From Archangium gephyra (GTDB taxonomy: Bacteria; Myxococcota; Myxococcia; Myxococcales; Myxococcaceae): a stretch of DNA of 64,000 bases. The stretch covers positions 7,712,501 to 7,776,500 of the forward strand of contig NZ_CP011509.1 of assembly GCF_001027285.1 (NCBI RefSeq), given 5' to 3'. This document shows positions 36,341 through 44,570 of the stretch, piece by piece; position 1 is the first letter of the stretch, and each line of letters begins with the position of its first letter. The notes under the pieces were generated by a model. It was not told the origin of the DNA. It made no database searches and saw only the letters and a list, made by a program, of their open reading frames with translations. A program made the position numbers and the translations under genes.

Positions 36341-37941
36341 ATGCATCGCGAGTCCGTGATCAAGCCGGCGACGGGTGGAGTGCACCCGTGGCGCCGTGCT
36401 TCCGGTGTGGTCGCCTTCGCCCTCCTGGGCGCGCTCACCGGCTGCGAGAAGGAAACCCCACCCGCGCCGCCGGCCGCCCCGCCGGCCAAGACGCCCGCGG
36501 CCAAGCCCGCCCCCAAGCCCACCACGGTGACGGTGCTCGTCACCGGCAGCCCCAACGGGCAGCTGCTGCCCACCCCCCCGCCGAGGGGGAGAAGCCGGCC
36601 ACCGGCGCCGCCGAGCTGCTCGGCTGGTGGGCCGCCAAGGAGAAGCACTGTCCCGGCCAGCTCAAGGACGGCCAGGCCCCGTGCAAGAACGGCTCGACGC
36701 TGGCGCTGACCATCGGCGATGCGTGGAACGGCCCCGCCATCTCCTCCTTCTTCTACGGGGAGACGACGTCGGCGGTGCTGGGCCGCATGGGCTTCGCCGC
36801 CTCCGCCCTGGGCAACCACGAGCTGGACTACGGGCGCGAGCAGTTCCAGAAGAACCTGCAGGCCGGTGGCTTCCCCTTCCTGGCGGCCAACCTGAAGGTG
36901 AAGGACGCGGCGCTGGCCAAGGACTGGGATCTGCCGGGCTTCAAGCTGTTCGAGCGCCAGGGCCTGAAGGTGGGCGTGGTGGGCCTGACGTCGCCCAAGA
37001 CGGTGTCCACGGCCATGGCCGGGCGCGCCGAGGGCCTCGAGGTCCTCTCCGACGAGCAGGCGCTGACGGACGCGGTGGGCGAGGCCCAGAAGGCCGGCGC
37101 GGACACCGTGGTGGTGCTCGCGGACGAGTGCCCCAGCGATCTGCAGCCCGTGGTGGGCAAGCACCCCGAGTGGAAGGTGTCGCTGGTGGCCGGTGGCCGC
37201 TGCGCCCAGCCGGTGAACACGAAGGAGGGCAACACCACCTACGTGTCGCTGGGCCGCGGCTTCGACAAGTACCTGCGCGCCGCCTACACCTTCGACGGCT
37301 CCAAGCCCGAGGGTGAGCAGGTGACGGGCGTGGAGGTGACGATGGTGGACGTGACCGGCGGCGAGGGCGCCCCGGCTCCGGACGCCGACACCGCGAAGAT
37401 GATCGCCGACTTCAAGGCCAAGCTGGATCAGGCCCTGGGCGAGGAGATCGGCTTCACGAAGAAGGCCTTCGAGAAGGACTCCAAGCAGCTGATCAGCTGG
37501 GTGACGACGGCCATCCGGGAGCAGGCCGGCGCGGACGCCGTGGTGCTCAACCGCAAGGGCTTCCGCGAGGGCCTGCCCGCGGGCAAGGTGACCAAGGGCA
37601 GCGTGTACTCGGTGCTGCCCTTCGAGAACTCGGTGATGGTGGTGGACGTGAAGGGCGCGGATCTGGCGCGGCAGCTGGCCAACCCGGAGGCGGTGTTCTC
37701 GGGCTTCACGTCCTCCGGCAAGGGCAAGTTCAAGGACGCCAAGGGCAAGCCGCTGGATCCGAAGAAGGAGTACAAGGTCGCGACGGTCGAGTACCTCTAC
37801 TTCGGCGGTGACGGCTTCGAGTTCGAGAAGCTGGATCCCGAGCCGGGTGAGACGGGCATGTCGTGGCAGACGCCCGTCATCGACTGGACCAAGGACAAGG
37901 CCACCACCGAGGCCAAGCCGCTGGACAAGCTGATCAAGTAG
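36341..37941 (+). CDS. 5'-nucleotidase/metallophosphatase-like lipoprotein, frameshifted in a C-tract
   Basis: The ATG at 36341 follows GGAG by 5 nt. The first frame has a lipobox (GALTGC) and a Pro/Ala/Lys spacer, and reads correctly to the seven-C run at 36573-36579. The true protein continues in the next frame from 36580 to 37941; adding one C restores a 533-residue protein. It carries the metallophosphatase GNHELDYG motif and a typical 5'-nucleotidase C-domain (VLPFENSVMVVDVKGADLARQL, YFGGDGFEF). The first metal motif, normally Asp-x-His, reads TGSPNGQL, and the GHTH-type loop reads AGGRCAQP, so the active site looks degenerate. Periplasm-facing. A strong hairpin follows. Confidence 0.78.
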
Positions 37942-37962
37942 TCCGCGCCGTCCACGGCGGTT

Positions 37963-38004
37963 CACGGGGCCCGGTATCCAAGAGGAGACCGGGCCCTCGT
38001 GTTT
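37963..38004 (+). terminator. strong hairpin terminator after the nucleotidase-like gene
   Basis: CACGGGGCCCGGT (37963-37975) pairs with ACCGGGCCCTCGTG (37988-38001) with one bulged base and a 12-nt loop, followed by TTT. It lies between convergent genes and may serve both. Confidence 0.75.
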
Positions 38005-38011
38005 CCAGGCG

Positions 38012-40009
38012 TTACTTGCGGCGGCGCCGGGCCAGCATGGACACGGCCGTCAGCAGCGCCCAGCCGGAGAGCACTCCGGGCGAGGACGCGCCGCAGCCGC
38101 AGCCGCTGTCCGCCTGGGGCTCGTAGTCGCGCCGCACCTTCACCTCGAACGCGCAGCGCGAGACGTTGCCGGACGCGTCCGAGGCGGTGACGCGCACCTG
38201 CGTGCGGCCCACCACGAAGTCACTGCCGGGCGCGGGATCATAGGTGATGGCGGGCTTGGAGACCGCGTCGGTGGCCTCCGCCGTGTAGTCCACCTTGGCG
38301 CCGTAGCGGAACTTCCTCCAGACCTCCAGGTTGCGCGGGCAGGAGAGCCGGGGCGCCGTGGTGTCGCGGACCTTCACCTGGAAGGAGCAGGTGGACTTGT
38401 TGCCGGACTCGTCGGCCGCCGTGACGAAGACCATGGTGTCGCCGATGGGGAAGTCACTGCCGGTGAGCTTGCTGTAGCTGATGTCCGGGAGCCCGGGCTT
38501 GTTGTCGTTCGCCGAGGCGAGCGCATACGAGGCGGGCGCGCCCGACGGCCCCTGCGCCTCCACGACCATGGGAGACGGACAGATGAGCTCCGGCGGGGTG
38601 CAGTCGTTCAACACCCACGGCTCGGCGCCGTCGGTGCCATCGTCGGTGACGAAGAAGACGCGCGGGCCCACCGGGGTGAGCCACGAGGGCTCCGAGGAGC
38701 CAGGGCCCGGGACGATGTCATGCAGCAGCTGCGTCCCGTCCTGGGTGCCATCCGTGGACCAGAGCTCACGGCCCTCCCCGTCCGTCTCCGCGCTGAACAG
38801 CACCTTCCCATCCACCACCGTCAGCCAGAACGGGGCCGCGCTGGCGGTTCCAGGACGGATGTCCTCGACCAGCGCCGTGCCGGTCACCGTGCCATTGCTG
38901 CGCCACAGCTCGAACCCGCTCTCGTCATCCCAGGCGGTGAAGAGCAGCTGGCCATTCAGGTTCGTCAGGAAGCGGGCTTCGCTGGACTCCTTGATGACGA
39001 ACGTCCCGCCGGAGGAGCCATCGCTCCGCCACAGGGAGCCGCGCGCCCCCGCCACGAAGAAGACCTGCCCGCCCGTGGGCGTCAGCGTCACGGGGCCGGC
39101 GGCGTAGTCCTCGGGGCCACGGCTCAGCGTGCGGACCCGGACCGTCCCCGGACCCGACCCGTCGCTCTTCCAGAGATCCCACTGCTTGGCGTAATCCGAG
39201 CCGGCGAAGAAGTAGATCGTGTCACCCGCCACCGTCAGGCCCCGGATGAGCTCCTCGCTCGGATCACTCTCGATGACCCGGACGACGGCGACGCGCTCCG
39301 TCCCCTCCGGCGAGCCATCGCTCTTCCACAGCTCGACCTCGCGAGGCCCACCATCCGCCGCGAAGTAGAGCGCGTCCCGGAATACGACCAGCGAGCCAAT
39401 CCCCGCGCTTCCGGCGCCGGGGACGAGCTCCTGGACCAGCACCGTGCCCTCCGGGGTGCCATCGCTCTTCCACAGCTCGAGGCCGTGCACGCCGTCATCG
39501 GCGATGAAGAACAGCATGTCACCCAGTGCCGTCAGTGCCGTGACGCCCGAGTCCTCGGGACCGGGACGGAGATCCTTGACGAGCACGGTGCCCTCGGCCG
39601 TCCCATCCGTCTTCCACAGCTCGCGGCCAACGCCGTCGCCCTTCGCGGTGAAGAAGAGCGAGTCGCCGGCCACGGTCAGCGAGCGCGGCTCCGAGCCCGT
39701 CGCGCCCGGGAAGACATCCGCCACGCGCTCCGTGTCGAGCTCCCCGCCGCGGCTCCTCCACAACTCCAGACCGCTCGTCCCATCATTGGCGGCGAAGTAG
39801 GCCGTCCTGCCCAGCACCATGGGCGGCTGGACGTCGTAGTCCGGGAAGGAGCTGGCACCGCCCGAGGCAATGGGCTTGACCATGGTGACGGCGCGGCAGG
39901 AAGCGGGCTCCGCCGAGGAGTCCAGTGCGGCGGCCGTGAGCGGGGCGCCTGCCGCGGCCAGGGCGCTGATGCATAGCAATGAAGACACACCGGTCCAGTA
40001 CCGACGCAT
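38012..40009 (-). CDS. ELWxxDGT-repeat and HYR-domain protein with MYXO-CTERM tail
   Basis: 665 aa from the ATG at 40009 (GGAAGGTGG upstream), with a Sec signal peptide. Eight or nine ELW(K/R)xDGTxxGT repeats (residues about 50-480) form a predicted beta-propeller. Two HYR/Ig-like modules follow, each with PxLxCPxxxxV, DNKPG or DAVSKP, and GSDFxxGxTxVxVTAxDxSGN. The C-terminus is GCGCGASSPGVLSGWALLTAVSMLARRRRK-like: a Cys-Gly pair, a hydrophobic helix and an Arg/Lys run, the MYXO-CTERM sorting signal. The protein is therefore exported and probably surface-anchored. The ligand is unknown. Confidence 0.87.
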   Translation of the reverse strand: MRRYWTGVSSLLCISALAAAGAPLTAAALDSSAEPASCRAVTMVKPIASGGASSFPDYDVQPPMVLGRTAYFAANDGTSGLELWRSRGGELDTERVADVFPGATGSEPRSLTVAGDSLFFTAKGDGVGRELWKTDGTAEGTVLVKDLRPGPEDSGVTALTALGDMLFFIADDGVHGLELWKSDGTPEGTVLVQELVPGAGSAGIGSLVVFRDALYFAADGGPREVELWKSDGSPEGTERVAVVRVIESDPSEELIRGLTVAGDTIYFFAGSDYAKQWDLWKSDGSGPGTVRVRTLSRGPEDYAAGPVTLTPTGGQVFFVAGARGSLWRSDGSSGGTFVIKESSEARFLTNLNGQLLFTAWDDESGFELWRSNGTVTGTALVEDIRPGTASAAPFWLTVVDGKVLFSAETDGEGRELWSTDGTQDGTQLLHDIVPGPGSSEPSWLTPVGPRVFFVTDDGTDGAEPWVLNDCTPPELICPSPMVVEAQGPSGAPASYALASANDNKPGLPDISYSKLTGSDFPIGDTMVFVTAADESGNKSTCSFQVKVRDTTAPRLSCPRNLEVWRKFRYGAKVDYTAEATDAVSKPAITYDPAPGSDFVVGRTQVRVTASDASGNVSRCAFEVKVRRDYEPQADSGCGCGASSPGVLSGWALLTAVSMLARRRRK

Positions 40010-40333
40010 GGTCCACCTTCCTGTCTGAGGAGCGAATGAGAGGGGGGCCGTACTCTGTGCACGCACTTCGGCTCGACAACCCGCGCTCCAGGACGAGACT
40101 GGATTTCTGTGCTGCACAGCTCACTTCCTCGGAGAGCAAGGGAGAAACAGTCACATGACAGGGATGCTTGTCATTGGCTCGCGCGGGCGCGTCCCCTCCA
40201 GGCCCTGGCTTGCACTCCGGTGCGGGACGGTGGTACGCCCCGAGGTACAACGCGTCCGTCTCATTCCTGACAGCAGCACAGGGAAACCCGGGCCCAGTCT
40301 GGTTGCCATGAAAGGCAGCGGGGAAAACACAGC
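40010..40333. other. divergent intergenic region with inverted and shared motifs
   Basis: 324 bp without a gene. It holds an inverted repeat ATGACA/TGTCAT at 40155-40160 and 40169-40174 (8-nt spacer). The left arm reads ATGACAGGGATG, one mismatch from the tandem repeats at 33611. A further copy on the other strand, TCATTCCTGACA, is at 40261-40272. No clear -10/-35 pair was seen. Confidence 0.4.
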
Positions 40334-41920
40334 ATGCACTTGTTCAGCAGCGCATTGTCACGCCGCATCGGGCGTGTCCCACCACTCGCCATGCTCCTGG
40401 TGCTGGCGGCGGGGTGCCCTGGTGGAGACCAGAAGACCCTCAGTGGCACGGTGACGTACGACTTCGTCCCGGCCACCTACTCGGCCGCGACGGATACGGG
40501 AACGCTCGCCTTCAACCAGGCCGCCAGGCGGCCCGTGCGCAACGCGGTCGTCCAGCTGCGGCATGGGTTGAGTGTCATCGCCACGACGAACACCGACGAG
40601 CAGGGCAATTACCGGCTCGTCTACACGCTCGAGGATGACTCCGGAGCGCTCTCGGTCGAGGTCCTCGCGAAGACGACCAGCCCGCAGATCCAGGTCGAGG
40701 ACAACACGGACGGCAACGCGGTCTGGGCGATTGGCACCAAGCTCGACACCGGCGACACCGGCACGACGTTGAACCTGCACGCCGGACACGGCTGGACGGG
40801 AAATGCCTATGACGCGCAGCGCCGCACGGCGGCTCCCTTCGCCGTGCTCGACTCCATGTATACCGCCGCCAAGGCGTTCATGGCGGTCCGCCCGGTCACC
40901 TTCCCCGCGCTCAAGGTGAACTGGAGCCCGGACAACGTTCCCCAGGGCGGTGACAAGTCGGGCGGATTCATCGGTACCTCGCACTTCTCTCGGCTCGAGA
41001 ATGAAATCTACATCCTCGGCAAGGCGGGCGCGGACACCGACGAGTTCGACAGCCACGTCATCGTCCACGAGTGGGGTCACTACTTCGAGAGCAACCTGTC
41101 GCGCTCGGACAGCCCCGGAGGTCCGCACGGCCGGGGTGACATCCTGGATCCGCGCATCGCCTTCGGCGAGGGCTACGGCAACGCCATCGCGGCGATCCTC
41201 CTGCCCGAGTCCCTGTATGTCGACACGGTCTGGGGCGGAGAGGGTGGAACGCTGACGGCCTTTGGCATCGATGCCGAGACCGAGCCGCTGGACACCGATG
41301 ATCCGAATCCCGGGGTGTTCTCGGAGACGAGCGTGCACCGGCTGCTCTATGACCTGTACGACTCCGGCACCCGGGAGTCGTCGTACGACAATGTGTCCAT
41401 CGGTCTCGGCACGCTCTACGACGTGCTGGTGAAGGAGCAGAAGTCCACCCCCGCGATGACGACCATCGCCTCGTTCATCACCGCGCTCAAGGCGCAGCCG
41501 GGCGTGGACGAGGACGCGGTGGACAGGCTGCTGGCCCGTTACAACATGGGCCCCATCACCTCGGCGTGGGGCGATGGAGATACGGACATGGCTGGCATGT
41601 ACGTCGGCGTGTCCAAGCTCCCGTTCAATGTCTCCGGCTCGTTGGAAGGCGGCTTGGAGTTCAACACGCGGGGCCAGAACCAGTACTTCGTGTTCGTGGG
41701 CAATGGCTCCCGGATCTCGGCCTCGGCGAACGCCTCGTACGACATCTTCATCGAGCTCTACCAGCGAGGCGAGCTCCTGGGCTCCGCGGACAACACCACC
41801 CTCGGTACCGAATCCCTCAGCATCACCACCCAGACCGGCGAGCTCTACATCCTGGTGTTGACCGGCCTCAAGGAGACCGAGGGCGAATACCCCGTCACTC
41901 TCTCCATCACGAGCCCGTGA
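40334..41920 (+). CDS. lipoprotein zinc metalloprotease-like protein
   Basis: 528 aa. The lipobox is LVLAAGC. A carboxypeptidase-regulatory/Cna-like beta module (RRPVRNAVVQLRHG, TDEQGNYRL) fills residues about 20-150. The catalytic region has HEWGH at 245-249 (His245, Glu246, His249) and a likely third ligand Glu279 in FGEGYGNA, the gluzincin-type spacing. The C-terminal ~90 residues form a PPC-like beta-domain (GRISASANASYDIFIELYQ-type strands). Expected on the outer membrane or outside the cell as an endopeptidase. Followed at 41 nt by a small lipoprotein gene, probably cotranscribed. Confidence 0.8.
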   Translation: MHLFSSALSRRIGRVPPLAMLLVLAAGCPGGDQKTLSGTVTYDFVPATYSAATDTGTLAFNQAARRPVRNAVVQLRHGLSVIATTNTDEQGNYRLVYTLEDDSGALSVEVLAKTTSPQIQVEDNTDGNAVWAIGTKLDTGDTGTTLNLHAGHGWTGNAYDAQRRTAAPFAVLDSMYTAAKAFMAVRPVTFPALKVNWSPDNVPQGGDKSGGFIGTSHFSRLENEIYILGKAGADTDEFDSHVIVHEWGHYFESNLSRSDSPGGPHGRGDILDPRIAFGEGYGNAIAAILLPESLYVDTVWGGEGGTLTAFGIDAETEPLDTDDPNPGVFSETSVHRLLYDLYDSGTRESSYDNVSIGLGTLYDVLVKEQKSTPAMTTIASFITALKAQPGVDEDAVDRLLARYNMGPITSAWGDGDTDMAGMYVGVSKLPFNVSGSLEGGLEFNTRGQNQYFVFVGNGSRISASANASYDIFIELYQRGELLGSADNTTLGTESLSITTQTGELYILVLTGLKETEGEYPVTLSITSP

Positions 41921-41961
41921 CAGGGTTCCATCCCCCCTCGCCCACGAATTCAGGAGCACAC

Positions 41962-42465
41962 ATGAATCGCAAGACCTTCGCCGTCCTCCCGGGCTTCTTC
42001 GCGCTGCTGGCCCTGGCGGCCTGTTCCTCCTCGACGAAGTCCACTCCCCCCTCCACCGCTTCGGAGCCGGCCGTGCAAGGAAAGCTGGAAGCCCCGGTGG
42101 TGGTGAACGCGCAGCTCGAGAACGCCTCCGCCCGTGTCACGGTGCGCTTCGACGCCCCGGCCACCGGGGTGCGGGTGAACGTGCATGGCCTGGATGGACT
42201 GGTGGTCACCAGCCCGCCGACGCTCGCGGAGAACGCTGACTTCCCGCAGGCCACCACCGCCAGCTACGACGTGGCCTACACGCGCGGGGCCGGCCGCTCC
42301 CACCTCGTCGTCTCCGTGTCCGGTGAGTTCAAGGGCGCCCAGCGCACGCGGGTCGCGAGCTTCGCGATCGGCACGCCCACGGACTCGCAGCGCTCCTCCA
42401 ACGCCACCAAGGCCGAGGGCGCCAACGGCGAGCGCATCAAGGTCATGCCCGCCGACACGCAGTAG
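41962..42465 (+). CDS. small lipoprotein downstream of the metalloprotease
   Basis: 167 aa from the ATG at 41962, AGGAG 5 nt upstream. The signal ends in a lipobox (LLALAAC) followed by Ser/Thr-rich residues. A single beta-sandwich-like domain (residues about 45-135, VVVNAQLENASARVTVRFDAP and later HLVVSVSGEFKG) makes up the rest. Not recognised. It may be a substrate or partner of the adjacent metalloprotease; that is inference from adjacency alone. Confidence 0.7.
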   Translation: MNRKTFAVLPGFFALLALAACSSSTKSTPPSTASEPAVQGKLEAPVVVNAQLENASARVTVRFDAPATGVRVNVHGLDGLVVTSPPTLAENADFPQATTASYDVAYTRGAGRSHLVVSVSGEFKGAQRTRVASFAIGTPTDSQRSSNATKAEGANGERIKVMPADTQ

Positions 42466-42475
42466 CGCGGACGCC

Positions 42476-44368
42476 TCACGCCCCCACCGGGGAAGGCCTC
42501 CTCCCGAGCCCTGGCCGGTCCTCTCCGGACGCGCCGGCCAGTGGCTCGCTCGCGGTGGGCAGCTCGAGGATGAAGGTGGCGCCCTGGCCCACGCCAGCGC
42601 TGGTGCAAGAGAGTGAGCCGTGCAGCTCCGCGGCCGCCAGGGCACTGAGGTGCAACCCGAAGCCGTGCCCGTCCTTCTTCGTGGTGAAGCCCGGGGAGAA
42701 GAGGCGCGGCAGGGTCTCCGGGGCAAGCCCCACCCCATTGTCGGACACCTCGATGCGCAGCCGTCCGGCCGCCGCCGGCCTCAGGCGCAGCGTGAGCTGC
42801 TTGTCCGGGCGCCCGCTCTCCAGCAGCGCGTGCCGCGCGTTGCTCACGAGATTGAACAGGATCTGCAGCAGCTTGTGCCGGTCCACCCACAGCGGTGGCA
42901 CCGGGGCGTACTCGCGCCGGAGCTGGATGCCCTCCCGCTCGAAGAAGAGGGCATGCAGGCGCAGCGCGTCGTCGAGGAGCTCCGGCACTGGCAACCGCTC
43001 CTCCATCCCGGAGGAGCGCGCGTGGCGCTGCTGCATGCGCACCACGGTATCCATGTGCCGCACGCTCTCGGACAACGTGAGCATCTCCTCCAGCGCGCGC
43101 TCGCGCTCCTCCGCGAGCGTGCGGGCCAGCTCCTTCAGGTAGGCCGGGAGCTGCCTTCCCCGGGGATCGACGGTGAGGAAGGTGACCAGCTCCGCCGCGT
43201 GCACGTCCAGCAGCTCCGCCGTCCGGCTCACTCCCGACACGTGCAGGCCGTGCAGCCGCTCCGTCACCAGGCCCGCCGAGACGGTCACGCTGTTGAGCGC
43301 ATTGCCCACGTTGTGCAGCACCTCCGTGGCCACCTCCGCCATGCCCGCCTGGCGCGAGACGTCCAACAGGTTGCGGTGCATCTCGCTCAACCGGGCCTCG
43401 GCCTCCTTGCGCGTGGTGATATCGCGCCCGAAGAGGGTCGTCCCCACCACGCGCTCCCCCTCCCCTCTCACGGGGCTGATGGTCAGCTCCACCGTGAGCG
43501 TCCGTTCCTTCAACGGCAGGCGCAGCTCCTCGCGCACGCGCTGCCCCTGGACTGCCTGGGACAAGAAGCCGAGCCACCGGGCCCGCTCCTCGAGTGGCAG
43601 GCCACTGAAGGGGGGCTCCCCCGTGTGCAGCTCCCTGCCCATCAGCCGGAGGAAGAGCTGCCTCGCCGCGTCGTTGGCGGTGACCATGCGCCCCTGCGCA
43701 TCCAGGGAGATCACCAGGTCATCCGTGCTCTCGATGAGGCTGACCAGCTTGCCCTCGCTCTCGCGCAGCGTCCGCAGCGTCCGCTCCACCCTCCCCTGCA
43801 CCTCGTCCCTCGCGGAGATGAACAGCCAGCCCACCGCCCAGGCACACAGCACGTAGAGGGCCGCGAAGATACACAGCGCCTGTCCGGGCTCCGACAGCGA
43901 GCCCCAGGCGTACAGCGGGAAGACGAGCCCCACGTTCACGCTGGCGAGCGAGGAGAAGAGCAGGCCCAGGCGCCACCCCAACAGGTAGACCGACAGCACC
44001 GGGACGAGCATCACCGAGGCGTGCGTGGCCACCTCCAGACTCCTCAATTGCAGGGTGCTGTTGATCATCCCCGCCGTCACCAGCGAGCACAGCAGCAGCG
44101 CCAGGGGCCGGGTCGAGGACGAGCGGCGCAACAGCGCCAGGGCCCCCCCAAAGCCCACCGCGCACACCACGCCCACGAGGATGACGCTCCACGGGCCCTG
44201 ACTCAGCAGCATCAAGGCCAGGATCAGCGTGTCGCAGACGAGCAGGCCCAGACATACCCCGGCCAGCAACCGGGCACGGCCGAGCTCGAGTGGAGAGGCC
44301 TGACGCAGGGACTCCGAAAGGAAGCCATCCAACCGCGCCACGAACCACGCCCATGGACCCTGGCTCAT
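42476..44368 (-). CDS. multi-spanning PAS sensor kinase of the HNVGN type
   Basis: 630 aa. Six or so membrane helices at residues about 33-190 form the input region. A coiled linker leads to one PAS domain (about 205-325, IESTDDLVISLDAQGRMVTANDAARQLF). The H-box is atypical: EVLHNVGNALNSV with His352, in place of the usual HELNNPL. The ATPase has an intact N-box (LFNLVSNARHAL), SDNGVGL and HGFGLHLSA. Such HNVGN kinases are known, often without an adjacent regulator, as here. Convergent with the small lipoprotein, 10 nt apart. Confidence 0.88.
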   Translation of the reverse strand: MSQGPWAWFVARLDGFLSESLRQASPLELGRARLLAGVCLGLLVCDTLILALMLLSQGPWSVILVGVVCAVGFGGALALLRRSSSTRPLALLLCSLVTAGMINSTLQLRSLEVATHASVMLVPVLSVYLLGWRLGLLFSSLASVNVGLVFPLYAWGSLSEPGQALCIFAALYVLCAWAVGWLFISARDEVQGRVERTLRTLRESEGKLVSLIESTDDLVISLDAQGRMVTANDAARQLFLRLMGRELHTGEPPFSGLPLEERARWLGFLSQAVQGQRVREELRLPLKERTLTVELTISPVRGEGERVVGTTLFGRDITTRKEAEARLSEMHRNLLDVSRQAGMAEVATEVLHNVGNALNSVTVSAGLVTERLHGLHVSGVSRTAELLDVHAAELVTFLTVDPRGRQLPAYLKELARTLAEERERALEEMLTLSESVRHMDTVVRMQQRHARSSGMEERLPVPELLDDALRLHALFFEREGIQLRREYAPVPPLWVDRHKLLQILFNLVSNARHALLESGRPDKQLTLRLRPAAAGRLRIEVSDNGVGLAPETLPRLFSPGFTTKKDGHGFGLHLSALAAAELHGSLSCTSAGVGQGATFILELPTASEPLAGASGEDRPGLGRRPSPVGA

Positions 44369-44570
44369 CCCCTGCTCCCTTGTCCGAGTGGGTTCCGGGG
44401 AGATTCAGCCACCCTCTCGGGACCTTCAACGCGGGGCCCAGGCATCTGCGGCAATTCGGATATTGCAGCCGAAGCGGATAGGCGGAGTGTGCCACGGCAG
44501 GCGGGAGAGCAGGCGCCCCCTGGATGGGTGGAGCCGGCGGCGGCCTCTTGCCCTAGACTGGTGGGTCTCC

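Noticed and set aside
36070-37965. Minus-strand frame extending the coiled-coil protein upstream
   Set aside because: It is the complement of the nucleotidase-like gene; the real protein starts at the ATG at 36069, where helical membrane sequence begins.
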